Source: RGIG1918 sp964570895 (GTDB taxonomy: Bacteria > Cyanobacteriota > Vampirovibrionia > Gastranaerophilales > Gastranaerophilaceae). From it: 64,000 bases of DNA. A model generated the notes under the pieces. The model ran no database searches. It saw nothing but the letters and a program-made list of their open reading frames with translations, and had not been told where the DNA came from. Below are positions 50,592 through 59,202 of the stretch, one piece after another. Within the stretch, counting starts at the first letter, position 1. Every line of letters begins with the position of its first letter. The stretch lies in NCBI GenBank assembly GCA_964570895.1, contig CAZMZD010000003.1:1-64000 (forward strand). Direction: 5' to 3'. Made by a program: the position numbers and the translations under genes.

Positions 50592-50972
50592 TTATGAAGC
50601 TGATTCCTTATAATCTTCGTATTCCATAAGCCCGATTGAGTCTTCGCCCCAATTTGTGCAATCAACTTTCACAAGCCAAGAATTCCAAACGTCTTCGTTT
50701 AATTTTTCAGGTGAATTAATTAATTCTTCATTTATTTCAACGATTTTCCCGCCTGCAGGCATATAAATTTCGCTTGCAGCTTTAACGCTTTCAACTGTTG
50801 CAAAAGTTTCGTCTTTTTGAAATTCTGCGCCAATTTCAGGCAATTCAACAAAAACGATGTCGCCCAATTGTTCGACAGCATAATCGGTTAAACCAATCGT
50901 AAATACTTCACCTACATCTAAAATCCATTCATGAGATTTCGAACATAAAATTCCTTCTGGTACGTACGCCAT
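50592..50972 (-). CDS. gcvH: Glycine cleavage H protein
   Basis: 126 residues. The lipoyl Lys is in ETFATVESVKAASEIYMPAG. WILDVGEVFTIGLTDYAVEQ and LGDIVFVELPEIG precede it, and the C-terminal LVKVDCTNWGEDSIGLMEYE follows. It shuttles the aminomethyl group between P, T and L proteins. Packed between gcvT and gcvPA. Confidence 0.96.
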   Translation of the reverse strand: MAYVPEGILCSKSHEWILDVGEVFTIGLTDYAVEQLGDIVFVELPEIGAEFQKDETFATVESVKAASEIYMPAGGKIVEINEELINSPEKLNEDVWNSWLVKVDCTNWGEDSIGLMEYEDYKESAS

Positions 50973-50981
50973 TTTTTCTCC

Positions 50982-52112
50982 TTAATTCTTCACGCTATTC
51001 TTCTTTTGCACAAAAGGTTTTTTAACAATTTGGGCTTTATACAACTTATTTCTTACCATGATATCTATATATATGCCAATAGTTTTGTTAAGAAATATTG
51101 AGTTGTCTTCTAAATATATGTGCGCAAGCCCGATATTAGTGCCTTTCGAGGGTGCCGGTGCTCCGCTTGTGACAACGCCAATTTTGTTACCTTCGTAATA
51201 TACTTCATATTCATGGCGCGGAATTGCTTTGTCTACCATTTCAAAGCCCACCAATTTTTTCTTAAGTGGCACCTTGCCTTCGATTTGCCCCATAATAACT
51301 TCTTTGCCGTTATAATTTTCTTTTTTATCTTTTGCAACGCTCCAAGCAAGCCCTGCTTCAATTGGGGTCGTGTCTTCGTCAATATCGTTGCCCCAAAGAG
51401 GAAGTGCAACCTCGAGGCGGAGAGTGTCGCGCGCGCCAAGCCCGATTGGTTTAATTCCAAACTCTGCGCCTTCTTCAAGCAAGGCTTTCCAAAGCTTAAC
51501 CGCATATTTATTTTCAACCATTAATTCAAAGCCGTCTTCGCCAGTGTAGCCTGTTCTTGAAAGCATTAAATTAACCCCTGCAACACTCGCTTCTTTAATT
51601 GAAAAATATTCAGGTTGCACCTCTTCTGCTAAGCCTAATTTTGCAATTAATTTAGAAGCATTCGGGCCTTGAAGGGCAAGAAGGGAATAATTATGCGACT
51701 CATTTGCGATTTTAACATTGTAATCAAGTGAATTTAGAGTAATCCAATTAACATCAACATCAATTCTTGAAGCGTTCACAATTAAAAGGTAATAATTATC
51801 TTTTAATTTATAAATTATGAGGTCATCAATAATTCCGCCATTTTTATTTGTCAATTGGCAATAAACCGCCCTTGTGTCTTTTAATTTTGAAATATCTTGC
51901 GGAACAATGCTTTGAAGAAAATCAAGCGCGCCTTCGCCTTCCACAAAAACTTCGCCCATATGGGAAACATCAAAAAGCCCAAGAGAATTTCTTACAGTGT
52001 TGTGTTCGTCAATAATTCCTGAGTACTGTACGGGCATATCCCAGCCTGCAAAAGGAACTATTTTTGCCCCCATTTTTTCTTGTTCTTCATACAAAAAACT
52101 TCTTTTTCCCAT
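50982..52112 (-). CDS. gcvT: Glycine cleavage T protein (aminomethyltransferase)
   Basis: 376 residues, tetrahydrofolate-dependent. KMGAKIVPFAGWDMPVQYSG, LFDVSHMGEVFVEGEGALDF, the folate-site GYTGEDGFELMVEN and GLGARDTLRLEVALPLWGND then EAGLAWSVAK are all present, and the C-terminal barrel has VTSGAPAPSKGTNIGLAHI. It is followed by gcvH after 9 bp and preceded by alr after 10 bp. The upstream folD fits, since both handle methylene-THF. Confidence 0.96.
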   Translation of the reverse strand: MGKRSFLYEEQEKMGAKIVPFAGWDMPVQYSGIIDEHNTVRNSLGLFDVSHMGEVFVEGEGALDFLQSIVPQDISKLKDTRAVYCQLTNKNGGIIDDLIIYKLKDNYYLLIVNASRIDVDVNWITLNSLDYNVKIANESHNYSLLALQGPNASKLIAKLGLAEEVQPEYFSIKEASVAGVNLMLSRTGYTGEDGFELMVENKYAVKLWKALLEEGAEFGIKPIGLGARDTLRLEVALPLWGNDIDEDTTPIEAGLAWSVAKDKKENYNGKEVIMGQIEGKVPLKKKLVGFEMVDKAIPRHEYEVYYEGNKIGVVTSGAPAPSKGTNIGLAHIYLEDNSIFLNKTIGIYIDIMVRNKLYKAQIVKKPFVQKKNSVKN

Positions 52113-52122
52113 ATTTATCTCC

Positions 52123-53250
52123 TTAACGAGTGTAAATTCGCGGTAAGCGCACTTTAAGCCTGCAAGTTAGTTCGTAGTTTATTGTGCCTAAAATATTTGC
52201 CCATTCATCAATCGAAAACTTATTTTCGCCATCTTGCCCAAGCAAAGTGACAACTTCGCCAACTTCTGCTTCAACGCCTTCAGGAAGAGCTAACATCATT
52301 TGGTCCATCGTAATGTTTCCAACTTGTTTTATAATGTGTCCTTTGAAACCGGCTGCAATTTTATTTGAAAGAGAGCGCGAAACGCCATCAGCGTAGCCAA
52401 GAGGGATGGTTATAATTGTCATATCTTTATCGGCAACAAATTTGTAACCATAGCTTACACCTTCGCCTTTTTTAATTTTGTGAATGTTTGTGATACGCGC
52501 TTTAAGCCCGATTATTTGATTTAAATTTTCAGTATATTTTGCAAATTCCTTTTTTGAAAAAGGAGTGAGCCCATAGAGAATAATCCCAGCGCGCACCATA
52601 TCATAATCAAGGTCATCACGGGTTAAAATTGCGCCGGAGTTTGCGCAGTGAATAATCAAACCGTTTCTATCAATTGAATTTATAACATTTTTAAATTTTG
52701 TTATCTGTTCATTGAAAATTTCTTCATCTTCAACATCTGCAAAATGCGTGAAAACGCCTGTAAGTTCAACATATTCAGCCTTTTTAACAAGATTTATAAA
52801 ATCAACAGCAGAGTTTGCATTAATTCCAATCCTGTTCATTCCGGTGTCAATTTTTACTTGAACCTTTAATTTTTTGCCTGTTTTTTCGTAGATTTGGCGC
52901 GCCATTTCAAGGTGTTCTTCATTATAAATTGAGATTTGGATATCGTTTTTAAGAGCGTTTTCATAACCCCAAAAAGGCACTGCGCCAAGCACAAGAATAG
53001 GGTTATCAATTTTATTTTTGCGAAGCTCAAGCCCTTCGTCTAAAGTCGCAACGCCAAAATCTGTAATGCCATAAGCAATAAGCGTTGGCGCAAGCATTAA
53101 TGAGCCGTGCCCATAGCCATCCGCTTTAACAACTGCCAAAATGCGCTTAGACTTTACATGTTTTTTTATTTCTCTTAAATTTTCTTCGAATAAATCGATA
53201 TTAATTTCAACCCAAGCATCTCTTAAAGGGTTTGAAAGTGCGCTTCTCAT
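52123..53250 (-). CDS. alr: Alanine racemase
   Basis: 375 residues, PLP-dependent conversion of L- to D-alanine for peptidoglycan. The N-terminal barrel has the PLP Lys in ILAVVKADGYGHGSLMLAPT. KVQVKIDTGMNRIGI and HCANSGAILTRDDLDYDMVR-AGIILYG follow. The C-terminal domain has VSYGYKFVADKDMTIITIPL-GYADGVSRSLSN, VGNITMDQMML and a typical end LTCRLKVRLPRIY. Its start overlaps the folD stop as ATGA. Confidence 0.95.
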   Translation of the reverse strand: MRSALSNPLRDAWVEINIDLFEENLREIKKHVKSKRILAVVKADGYGHGSLMLAPTLIAYGITDFGVATLDEGLELRKNKIDNPILVLGAVPFWGYENALKNDIQISIYNEEHLEMARQIYEKTGKKLKVQVKIDTGMNRIGINANSAVDFINLVKKAEYVELTGVFTHFADVEDEEIFNEQITKFKNVINSIDRNGLIIHCANSGAILTRDDLDYDMVRAGIILYGLTPFSKKEFAKYTENLNQIIGLKARITNIHKIKKGEGVSYGYKFVADKDMTIITIPLGYADGVSRSLSNKIAAGFKGHIIKQVGNITMDQMMLALPEGVEAEVGEVVTLLGQDGENKFSIDEWANILGTINYELTCRLKVRLPRIYTR

Positions 53251-54122
53251 CTAACTTTGCTCCCTTCTGGGAAACTTTTTTGAATTGCAAAAAGTTTATA
53301 AGTATTATATGCAAGCATAGCAATTGTCATAGGCCCAACACCCCCTGGGACGGGAGTTATAAAGCTGGCTTTTTCTTTAACATTATTGTAATCAACATCA
53401 CCCGTGAGTTTTCCGTCTGCGCCACGCGTGATGCCAACATCAATTACAACTGCGCCATCTTGCACCATATCCGCTGTTATTAAGTGCGCCTTCCCTGTTG
53501 CGCAAACTAAAATATCAGCGCAAGAAGTGTGTTTTTTAAGGTCCTCTGTTTTAGAATGCGCAAGTGTCACGGTCGCATCTTTTGCAAGCATTAATTGCGC
53601 AAGCGGCTTGCCCACAATGTTTGAGCGCCCAACGATTGTGACATTTTTCCCCTTAAGGCTGATATTAAATTCTTCAAGGAGTTTCATAATTCCAAGCGCC
53701 GTGCAAGGAACGACAGACTCTTTCCCTGTTGCAAGAAGCCCTGCGTTATATGGCGTGAAGCCGTCAACATCTTTCATTGGGCTTATGCCGTTTATTAGCG
53801 CGTGGGAATCCAGATGATCCGGAAGCGGGAGCTGAAGAAGTATTGCATTCACTTCGTCATCTTGGTTTAATTCTTCGATTTTATCTGCAATTTCTTCTTG
53901 AGTTGCGTTTTTAGGAAAATTTATCATTAGCGAATTGAAGCCAATTTTGCGCGCCATTTCTTCTTTTTTGGATACATAAACTTTGCTTGCGGGGTCATCG
54001 CCAACTAAAATAACGGCAAGAGTTGGCACAATATTGTGTTTTAATTTGATATCTGCAACCATTAGCTGCAAAAACCTGAGGATTTCCCCGCTCACCTTTT
54101 TCCCGTCTATAATAACCGCCAC
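53247..54122 (-). CDS. folD: Bifunctional methylene-THF dehydrogenase/cyclohydrolase
   Basis: About 291 residues starting at GTG 54122 (GGGGGT a few bases upstream; a TTG four codons further up is the only longer start). VGDDPASKVYVSKKEEMARK-IGF carries the catalytic Tyr and Lys, and ILLQLPLPDHLDSHALINGI, then DVDGFTPYNAGLLATG and VTIVGRSNIVGKPLAQLMLA-KDATVTLAHSKT form the NADP site. The family end PGGVGPMTIAMLAYNTYKLF is present. It links methylene-THF from glycine cleavage to formyl-THF and heads the five-gene operon. Confidence 0.96.
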   Translation of the reverse strand: MAVIIDGKKVSGEILRFLQLMVADIKLKHNIVPTLAVILVGDDPASKVYVSKKEEMARKIGFNSLMINFPKNATQEEIADKIEELNQDDEVNAILLQLPLPDHLDSHALINGISPMKDVDGFTPYNAGLLATGKESVVPCTALGIMKLLEEFNISLKGKNVTIVGRSNIVGKPLAQLMLAKDATVTLAHSKTEDLKKHTSCADILVCATGKAHLITADMVQDGAVVIDVGITRGADGKLTGDVDYNNVKEKASFITPVPGGVGPMTIAMLAYNTYKLFAIQKSFPEGSKVR

Positions 54123-54290
54123 AAATACCCCCAATCTTCAAGAAAATTATAACATAATATGACAAAATTGTATAAAATATTTGCAAGGAAAAATTTTTAT
54201 GGTAGTATTTAGCTATCGGAACTTTTGATAAAGTGAAGATTGAACACAAGTTGCTCTAAAAGATTGACAATTTATTTAAACGAAAACTAT

Positions 54291-54364
54291 GCGCCGGTAG
54301 CTCAGCTGGATAGAGCAACTGCCTTCTAAGCAGTAGGTCGAGCGTTCGAATCGCTCTCGGCGTA
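54291..54364 (+). tRNA. tRNA-Arg (anticodon UCU)
   Basis: A 74-nt cloverleaf: acceptor GCGCCGG / TCGGCGT with discriminator A, D-arm GCTC...GAGC, anticodon arm ACTGC-CTTCTAA-GCAGT with anticodon TCT, T-arm GAGCG-TTCGAAT-CGCTC. The G1-U72 and G7-U66 pairs are wobble. CCA is not encoded. It decodes AGA, a frequent Arg codon in this AT-rich genome. Confidence 0.95.
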
Positions 54365-54370
54365 GATTTA

Positions 54371-54401
54371 AAAAAAGAGGCTAACCAAAGCCTCTTTTTT
54401 T
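54371..54401 (+). terminator. Terminator after tRNA-Arg
   Basis: AAAAAAGAGGCT-aaccaa-AGCCTCTTTTTTT stem-loop with T tail, six bases after the tRNA. It can also end the minus-strand peptidase gene. Confidence 0.85.
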
Positions 54402-54431
54402 ATTGAAATTTTATTTGTTAATTCCTTAAGA

Positions 54432-56261
54432 TTAATTTTCAATATTTAACAAATGCTCTGCAAGTGGCGCTTCTGCCCTGCCGTTTAGTTGTTTGTAGGT
54501 TTTTGCAAGGTTTTGCGCAGCGGCTTCAAGCTCGTCCCTCCATTTGAAATTATCTAAAACAAATTTTTCGCCTTTGGAAAAATCTTTGCTCAGTTGAACT
54601 TCAATAATTTCTTCAAGCATTTTTTTGGAAGCGGGAACCATTTTTTCTATATCAATATCCATAACGCCGTCTTTAGAGAGTTTGATTGCGCCTTCTCTTA
54701 TTAAATAATTGCATTGCATAACGCTTCTGACTCTATGCGCTTGAGATAAAGTCGGTTTCGCTTTTAAAATGTTATCAAGCGCAAAAGTCACAAGAATTTC
54801 GCGCTTTTGCTCTTCGGTGTACATTCCTGCCTTGGTAAGTAAATCAACCATTGCGGCAGATGTCATATCGGCTTTATTTTCTTCAATTATCGACTTATAT
54901 TTTCCAAGCGCTTCGCGCCCTTCGTTAGGCCCTAATGAATGTGCGTTTTCATGCCCTATCGTGAACCAATGACGCGCTTCAGGGTTGTAATATTTGTGTA
55001 ATTCAGGGTTCAAAAGGGCGTCAAGTTTTTCTTGCTGCTTTTTGAGGGCGTCTGGGCTATCTGATTTTCTAATTTGCCTGTGGTAAATGTTTCTTCTTCC
55101 GCCGTCAAGATGTTTGATTGAATATTTATCTCCGTTCGGAAGATTTTGTGCCACGCAAAAACCGGCTCTGTAAGCTGCTTCCACGCCAAACAATGAAACA
55201 ATATCAACATCCACCATTGTTTGTTTTGGGTCTTGGTCAAGTGAAAAACTTTGCTCGTATTTTTCTTTATACGGCATATTTTCTGCCATTAAAGGTATGT
55301 ATTTTTTAATTTTTAAAATGTCATCGGTACCTTTTTGGTTTACAATTCCAACGCGAATGCCGAGCGAATCTTTTGGGGTGACTTCGATATTGTGTTTTGA
55401 TATCAAGGCTTTCAATTTCTCATTTTCAAACACGGTGCCTGTCATCTCGTCGTCGTAATTTTCGCGCGCAATGGTAAATTCCAGAGGCGTATTTTGCAGT
55501 GTTGCCCATTTTTTATCCGCAAGCCCGTCAAGTTTTGGGTCGGCTTCGCGCAAGGCTTTTGCTTGCAAGGTTAGATATTCGCTAAAATCCGCGTTTGTGG
55601 AAGTTTTGGCTGCAAGCTCTAATTCGCACGCAATAAATTCAAATTCGTCTTTAAATTTGTCAACAAAATCAATCGCTTTTAATTTTTCGCCATTCCATTC
55701 GACGACTGTTCTTTGGTTTAAAATTTTAGAAACTTCTTCAGTTTCGCCATCTTCAAGCATTTTTATTAAAATTTCGTGAAGCTTCTTTGGCTCTAGGTCT
55801 TCAGGGTAAAACCCTTTGCCTGAAAGTTCATGTATGCCGCGCGCCAGCTCAATTTGATTTGCGTTGTTATCAACTGAGCAAATGCCCATCTGTGCGTCGA
55901 ACAAGATTTTTGTCAGTTTAGCGTCTTCGTTTCCTTTTTCAATTTCTTTATTCAAAAATTTTGCAAATTGCAAATTATGCGGGTTATCAAGCTTCATAAA
56001 AACATTATTTATGGCGTTACCTGCCTTAACCAAGTGGCAAAGTGCCTTTTTGTCGCCTTCTTTAAGGCTTTGATATTCTGCGCAATCAACAGCTAAATAT
56101 TTTTTAGTTGTTAAAAAATCAGAATTCGTGCGCATTAAAAGCTCTTCATGTGGTAAACCAAGTTCGTATTTTTGCTGATTTATATTAGCGCTTTGCGCTT
56201 TGTGTGAAGATAAATTTTCTGCATTATTTTCAGGTTTTGTTGAATTAGATTGCTTTTCCAT
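54432..56261 (-). CDS. M49-like (dipeptidyl-peptidase III family) metallopeptidase
   Basis: 609 residues from the ATG at 56261 (AAGGA ten bases upstream). A longer in-frame start at 56402 would only add translated repeat sequence. No signal peptide. The zinc motif is H437-ENA-H441 in TIGHENAHSLGPNEGREALG, followed by IIEENKADMTSAAMV (E460/E461, D465). That pairing, HExxH with a downstream EExxAD helix, is the arrangement of M49 peptidases, although classical DPP III has HELLGH, one residue longer. Upstream parts are helical. A polar N-terminus (1-35) looks disordered. Probably a cytoplasmic peptidase; substrate unknown. Confidence 0.7.
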   Translation of the reverse strand: MEKQSNSTKPENNAENLSSHKAQSANINQQKYELGLPHEELLMRTNSDFLTTKKYLAVDCAEYQSLKEGDKKALCHLVKAGNAINNVFMKLDNPHNLQFAKFLNKEIEKGNEDAKLTKILFDAQMGICSVDNNANQIELARGIHELSGKGFYPEDLEPKKLHEILIKMLEDGETEEVSKILNQRTVVEWNGEKLKAIDFVDKFKDEFEFIACELELAAKTSTNADFSEYLTLQAKALREADPKLDGLADKKWATLQNTPLEFTIARENYDDEMTGTVFENEKLKALISKHNIEVTPKDSLGIRVGIVNQKGTDDILKIKKYIPLMAENMPYKEKYEQSFSLDQDPKQTMVDVDIVSLFGVEAAYRAGFCVAQNLPNGDKYSIKHLDGGRRNIYHRQIRKSDSPDALKKQQEKLDALLNPELHKYYNPEARHWFTIGHENAHSLGPNEGREALGKYKSIIEENKADMTSAAMVDLLTKAGMYTEEQKREILVTFALDNILKAKPTLSQAHRVRSVMQCNYLIREGAIKLSKDGVMDIDIEKMVPASKKMLEEIIEVQLSKDFSKGEKFVLDNFKWRDELEAAAQNLAKTYKQLNGRAEAPLAEHLLNIEN

Positions 56262-56828
56262 TTTGATACCATTCCTTATTTTGCTCACAAACATTATACA
56301 ATATAAAGCGGATTTTCGGTAGGGCGGAGCGTGCGAAAGCAGGAGCGTTGGCAACGCCAAAAGCTCATTTTCGTAAGCAAACGAGCGAGCCCGTAAGAGC
56401 AAATAGCTCTATGGAGTGGAAAAATCTTTTAAAAGATTTTGAAACGAAATACTAGAGCTATGCACGCCCGAAAATCCAAGAGAGCGGATTTTAGGTAGGG
56501 CGGAGCGTGCGAAAGCCGCAATTACGACAGCGATAGTGAAGGGATGACAGGCTTGAGCGATTAAGAAAATCCAAGACAGTGAGTCTTTAGCACGTAGTCA
56601 TCCTGAATTTATTTCAGGATCTTACCAATTAATGCAACATATATTATTTTTACTCTTCTTCATTTTACTAAAGCACCACCTTGCCTCTAATGCTCGCGTG
56701 TTCGCAAAGAGTCAAGGAGTTCTCTCTTTGACACTCAAGCGCCGCAGAGCAAAGAAAGAAAAATGAAAGAGCAAAAAATAATATCAAGTTGCATTAGTTT
56801 GCAAGATTCTAAAACAAAATACTAGAAT
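56262..56828. repeat. Gene-free mosaic of palindromic repeats
   Basis: No gene is supported. It contains repeat C copy 2 (56310-56477), then a second GCGGATTTTAGGTAGGGCGG half with the module shared in reverse with 2370-2440 (56509-56579), then 'GTCATCCTGAA...TTCAGGATC' (56597-56622) and hairpin B with its 5' arm interrupted by a ~60-bp piece (AAAGCACCACCTTGCCTCTA...) that is also at about 3669-3728. Element A is missing here, unlike the other three mosaics. Confidence 0.7.
56310..56477 (+). repeat. Nested palindromic element, family C, copy 2
   Basis: Bounded by GGATTTTCGG / CCGAAAATCC like 665-785. The inner hairpin is AAAATCTTTT-AAAAGATTTT and the middle pair TAGCTCTA / TAGAGCTA is kept. 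The left arm has an additional ~47 bp with its own small hairpin (GCGTTGGCAACGC). Confidence 0.75.
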
Positions 56829-57287
56829 TCACAAATTCAAACTCTTAAAAAATGCTTCGCAACCTTCCGTGATATCATCATAAGTTTCGTCAAAATTCCC
56901 TGTATACCAAGGGTCTTTGATGTTTCGCGGGTGGGAGGTGTAATCAAGCAGTCTTGAGATTTTGTTATCATAATCCGCGCCCACGATGTATTCTATATCT
57001 GCAATATTTTCTGAATCCATCGCAATTATATAGTCGTAATATTCATAATCGCTTTTTCTGATTTTGCGGGAGTAGTGTTCTTCAAAGCGGACGCCTTTTC
57101 TCCTTAAAATTTCTTTTGTGCCCCTGTGAATGCCCGCGTGGCACATTTCGTTATAGCCTTCTGTTCCTGCTGAATCTATTACGAATTCATCTTCCAGACA
57201 AGCATCTGTCACCATATTTTGAAAAATAATTTGCGCCATAGGCGAACGGCAAATATTTCCTAAGCAAACAAATAAAACTTTTATCAT
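56829..57287 (-). CDS. Low-molecular-weight protein-tyrosine phosphatase
   Basis: 152 residues from the ATG at 57287 (GAGGA close upstream). VLFVCLGNICRSPMAQIIFQ is the P-loop C-x5-R-S at the N-terminus, and DPWYTGNFDETYDDI supplies the catalytic Asp with the DPW mark. SAGTEGYNEMCHAGIHRGTK follows the family. It removes phosphate from protein Tyr and in bacteria is often tied to exopolysaccharide kinases (BY-kinases), none of which is nearby. A possible longer start (57371) adds no conserved residues. Confidence 0.93.
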   Translation of the reverse strand: MIKVLFVCLGNICRSPMAQIIFQNMVTDACLEDEFVIDSAGTEGYNEMCHAGIHRGTKEILRRKGVRFEEHYSRKIRKSDYEYYDYIIAMDSENIADIEYIVGADYDNKISRLLDYTSHPRNIKDPWYTGNFDETYDDITEGCEAFFKSLNL

Positions 57288-57395
57288 AATATCCTCATTA
57301 TTTTTAAACATTATAATATTTTTTTCGTGATATTTGCAATGAGGGTATAATTTATCCTTGAGGAAAAACAAAATTTGCAGGCAAATTCGCTTTGT

Positions 57396-59162
57396 TTACT
57401 CTTCAAAAAGCTTTCTGATTAGCGGTTCAACCTGTTCTTTTCTTGAAGTCACTTCAGGGAGCTTTGCGTATGGAAGTTTTTGGAGTTCTTCAAAAACTTG
57501 CCTGTATGTGGCTGGGCTGTCTTTTATTTTTTGGTCTAAAATTTCGCTATCAGATTTTAAAAGTTCTTTTGCTCTTTTTTTAATGCCGGATGATGCAAGC
57601 AAATATGTGGTTTTGCTTGGTGTATCTGTAACCATTAAAGTCGTGCCGTTTAATTTGTCGCTTTTTTCGAGTTCTTCTAAATATTTTGCAAGGCGGTCTT
57701 TTTGTTCGAGCCTTTTTTGGCTTTCAAAAGTCAAAATTTGGCTGATTGAATAGCCATAATCTTTTCCTGCTTTAAAAATTTTCTTGTCGTAATCCACAAG
57801 TTCTTCCGGCGTAAGATTTTCAAGTGCTAAATCTCTTTGTTTTAAAAGTTCTAAAGAAAGGGCTTTTTCGTCTTTAATTCCTGCAATTTGTGCTAGTTCT
57901 TGGGCAATTATTAAATCTTGAACGGTAGTTGTGGCGGATGTGAAATTGTCAGTATCAGACACAATTGCGCACCACAGGATGCCTGCAATGTCTTTTGGAA
58001 TTTCAATTGAATTTGCTTTGTAGTTTTTTGCAATCATTGTGGCGGTTGCGCCCGTGTCGCTATATTGAACAGGTATTCTCTCGCCTGTTGAAATGAATTC
58101 TTGTCTATGGTGGTCAATTATTTCTTTAATGTTTTTTCGCTCAATTCCTTGTGCGTATTGGTTTTCGCTGTTGTGGTCAACGAGTATAACTTCTTTTTCT
58201 TCGGGTTTTAAAATTTTATCGAGTGTTGCAACGCCTGATATTTTTCCATTGTTCGTAACAGGAAAAACGCTTTGTGCGCTTGTTTTCGCTTTTGTTTTAA
58301 TGCTATTTAAATTATCATTTTCATCAAAAGATACAAAATTTTTGTTTGCAAGTTCGCGGATAGGGTAGCTTTGCTCAATTAATTTTGCGCTTGAAGATGT
58401 CCCAAATTTTGTTGAAAGAATTATTAGATTTTTTTCTTTTGCGAGTTCAATAATTTTTTTGGAAGGTTGCTTGTGTTTTGTGATGACAAGAGCCTTTGCG
58501 CCCCTGTTTATGACTTCTTCTTGGATATCTTCTCTATCACCAACAAGCACCATCGCGTCTTTCAAGCCGGATTTTCTTGTGGTATCAAAAGAATAAACGC
58601 CCATTTTAACATTACCCTGAAGGGTTTGATCTAAAAGTTCTTCCCCTGCCAAAACTTTAGCTTCAAGCAAGGTTTTAAATTTTCTGAATGGAATTTTCTT
58701 GAATTTTAATTCATCTAAAATATCGTCTTTTCTCAAATTAAAACGAGTAATTTTCTTTGGAGTGATTATTCCGGATATTTCATTATTTTTATTTACAACA
58801 GGAACTTCGTCTAAATTGTTGTTATACATAAAATTATAAAGTTCGCGGATGGAGCTGTTGTCTTGAATGGCAACATTTTTTGGCTCTTGTTCGTCTTTAA
58901 CATCTTTAACTTTTAAGCTCAAATCCGTTGTGACTTTTGGCGGTTTGATGTTAAAATATGCGAGCGCAAACTCTGTTTCTTTGTTTATATCGCCTGCTGC
59001 AAGCGGGATAAACTCGTCTTTAGGGTCGCTTTTTAAAATGTTTGCAAGGTTGCTTTGCGCAATTGCAGAGCAAACAGAGTCTGTGTCCGGTGTTTTGTGC
59101 CCAATCACATACTTTTTACCCAAGAAATTTATATTTGGTGCAAAATTAATTTTCGTTAGCAT
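57396..59162 (-). CDS. Manganese-dependent family II inorganic pyrophosphatase with CBS and DRTGG domains
   Basis: 588 residues. The DHH phosphatase begins VIGHKTPDTDSVCSAIAQS (about 18-36) and resumes after the insert with VDHNSENQYAQGI, IIDHHRQEFISTG and ILWCAIVSDTDNFTSATTTV. The C-terminal DHHA2 domain ends with TSRKEQVEPLIRKLF, carrying the SRKxQ substrate residues. Inserted at about 75-340 are two CBS halves (NSSIRELYNFMYNNNLDEVP, later NLNSIKTKAKTSAQSVFPVT) and a DRTGG-like domain. Such enzymes hydrolyse PPi and are regulated by AMP/ADP/diadenosine polyphosphates through CBS. The leader LTKINFAPNINFLGK is unusual. Confidence 0.92.
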   Translation of the reverse strand: MLTKINFAPNINFLGKKYVIGHKTPDTDSVCSAIAQSNLANILKSDPKDEFIPLAAGDINKETEFALAYFNIKPPKVTTDLSLKVKDVKDEQEPKNVAIQDNSSIRELYNFMYNNNLDEVPVVNKNNEISGIITPKKITRFNLRKDDILDELKFKKIPFRKFKTLLEAKVLAGEELLDQTLQGNVKMGVYSFDTTRKSGLKDAMVLVGDREDIQEEVINRGAKALVITKHKQPSKKIIELAKEKNLIILSTKFGTSSSAKLIEQSYPIRELANKNFVSFDENDNLNSIKTKAKTSAQSVFPVTNNGKISGVATLDKILKPEEKEVILVDHNSENQYAQGIERKNIKEIIDHHRQEFISTGERIPVQYSDTGATATMIAKNYKANSIEIPKDIAGILWCAIVSDTDNFTSATTTVQDLIIAQELAQIAGIKDEKALSLELLKQRDLALENLTPEELVDYDKKIFKAGKDYGYSISQILTFESQKRLEQKDRLAKYLEELEKSDKLNGTTLMVTDTPSKTTYLLASSGIKKRAKELLKSDSEILDQKIKDSPATYRQVFEELQKLPYAKLPEVTSRKEQVEPLIRKLFEE

Positions 59163-59202
59163 ATTTATTTAACGCGCGTGAAAATTTTTTTGAACCTTTA
59201 TG

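Noticed and set aside
54123..54290. Glycine riboswitch before the folD-gcv operon
   Set aside because: No conserved glycine aptamer pairing; the region is short and AT-rich and also holds the tRNA upstream sequence.
54264..54296. TTGACA with TATGCG as the tRNA promoter
   Set aside because: The -10 would overlap the tRNA 5' end, so it cannot drive the mature tRNA; the real promoter is not clear.
54432..56402. Longer N-terminus of the M49-like protein from 56402
   Set aside because: The extra 47 codons lie in repeat C and have no RBS; the ATG at 56261 has one.
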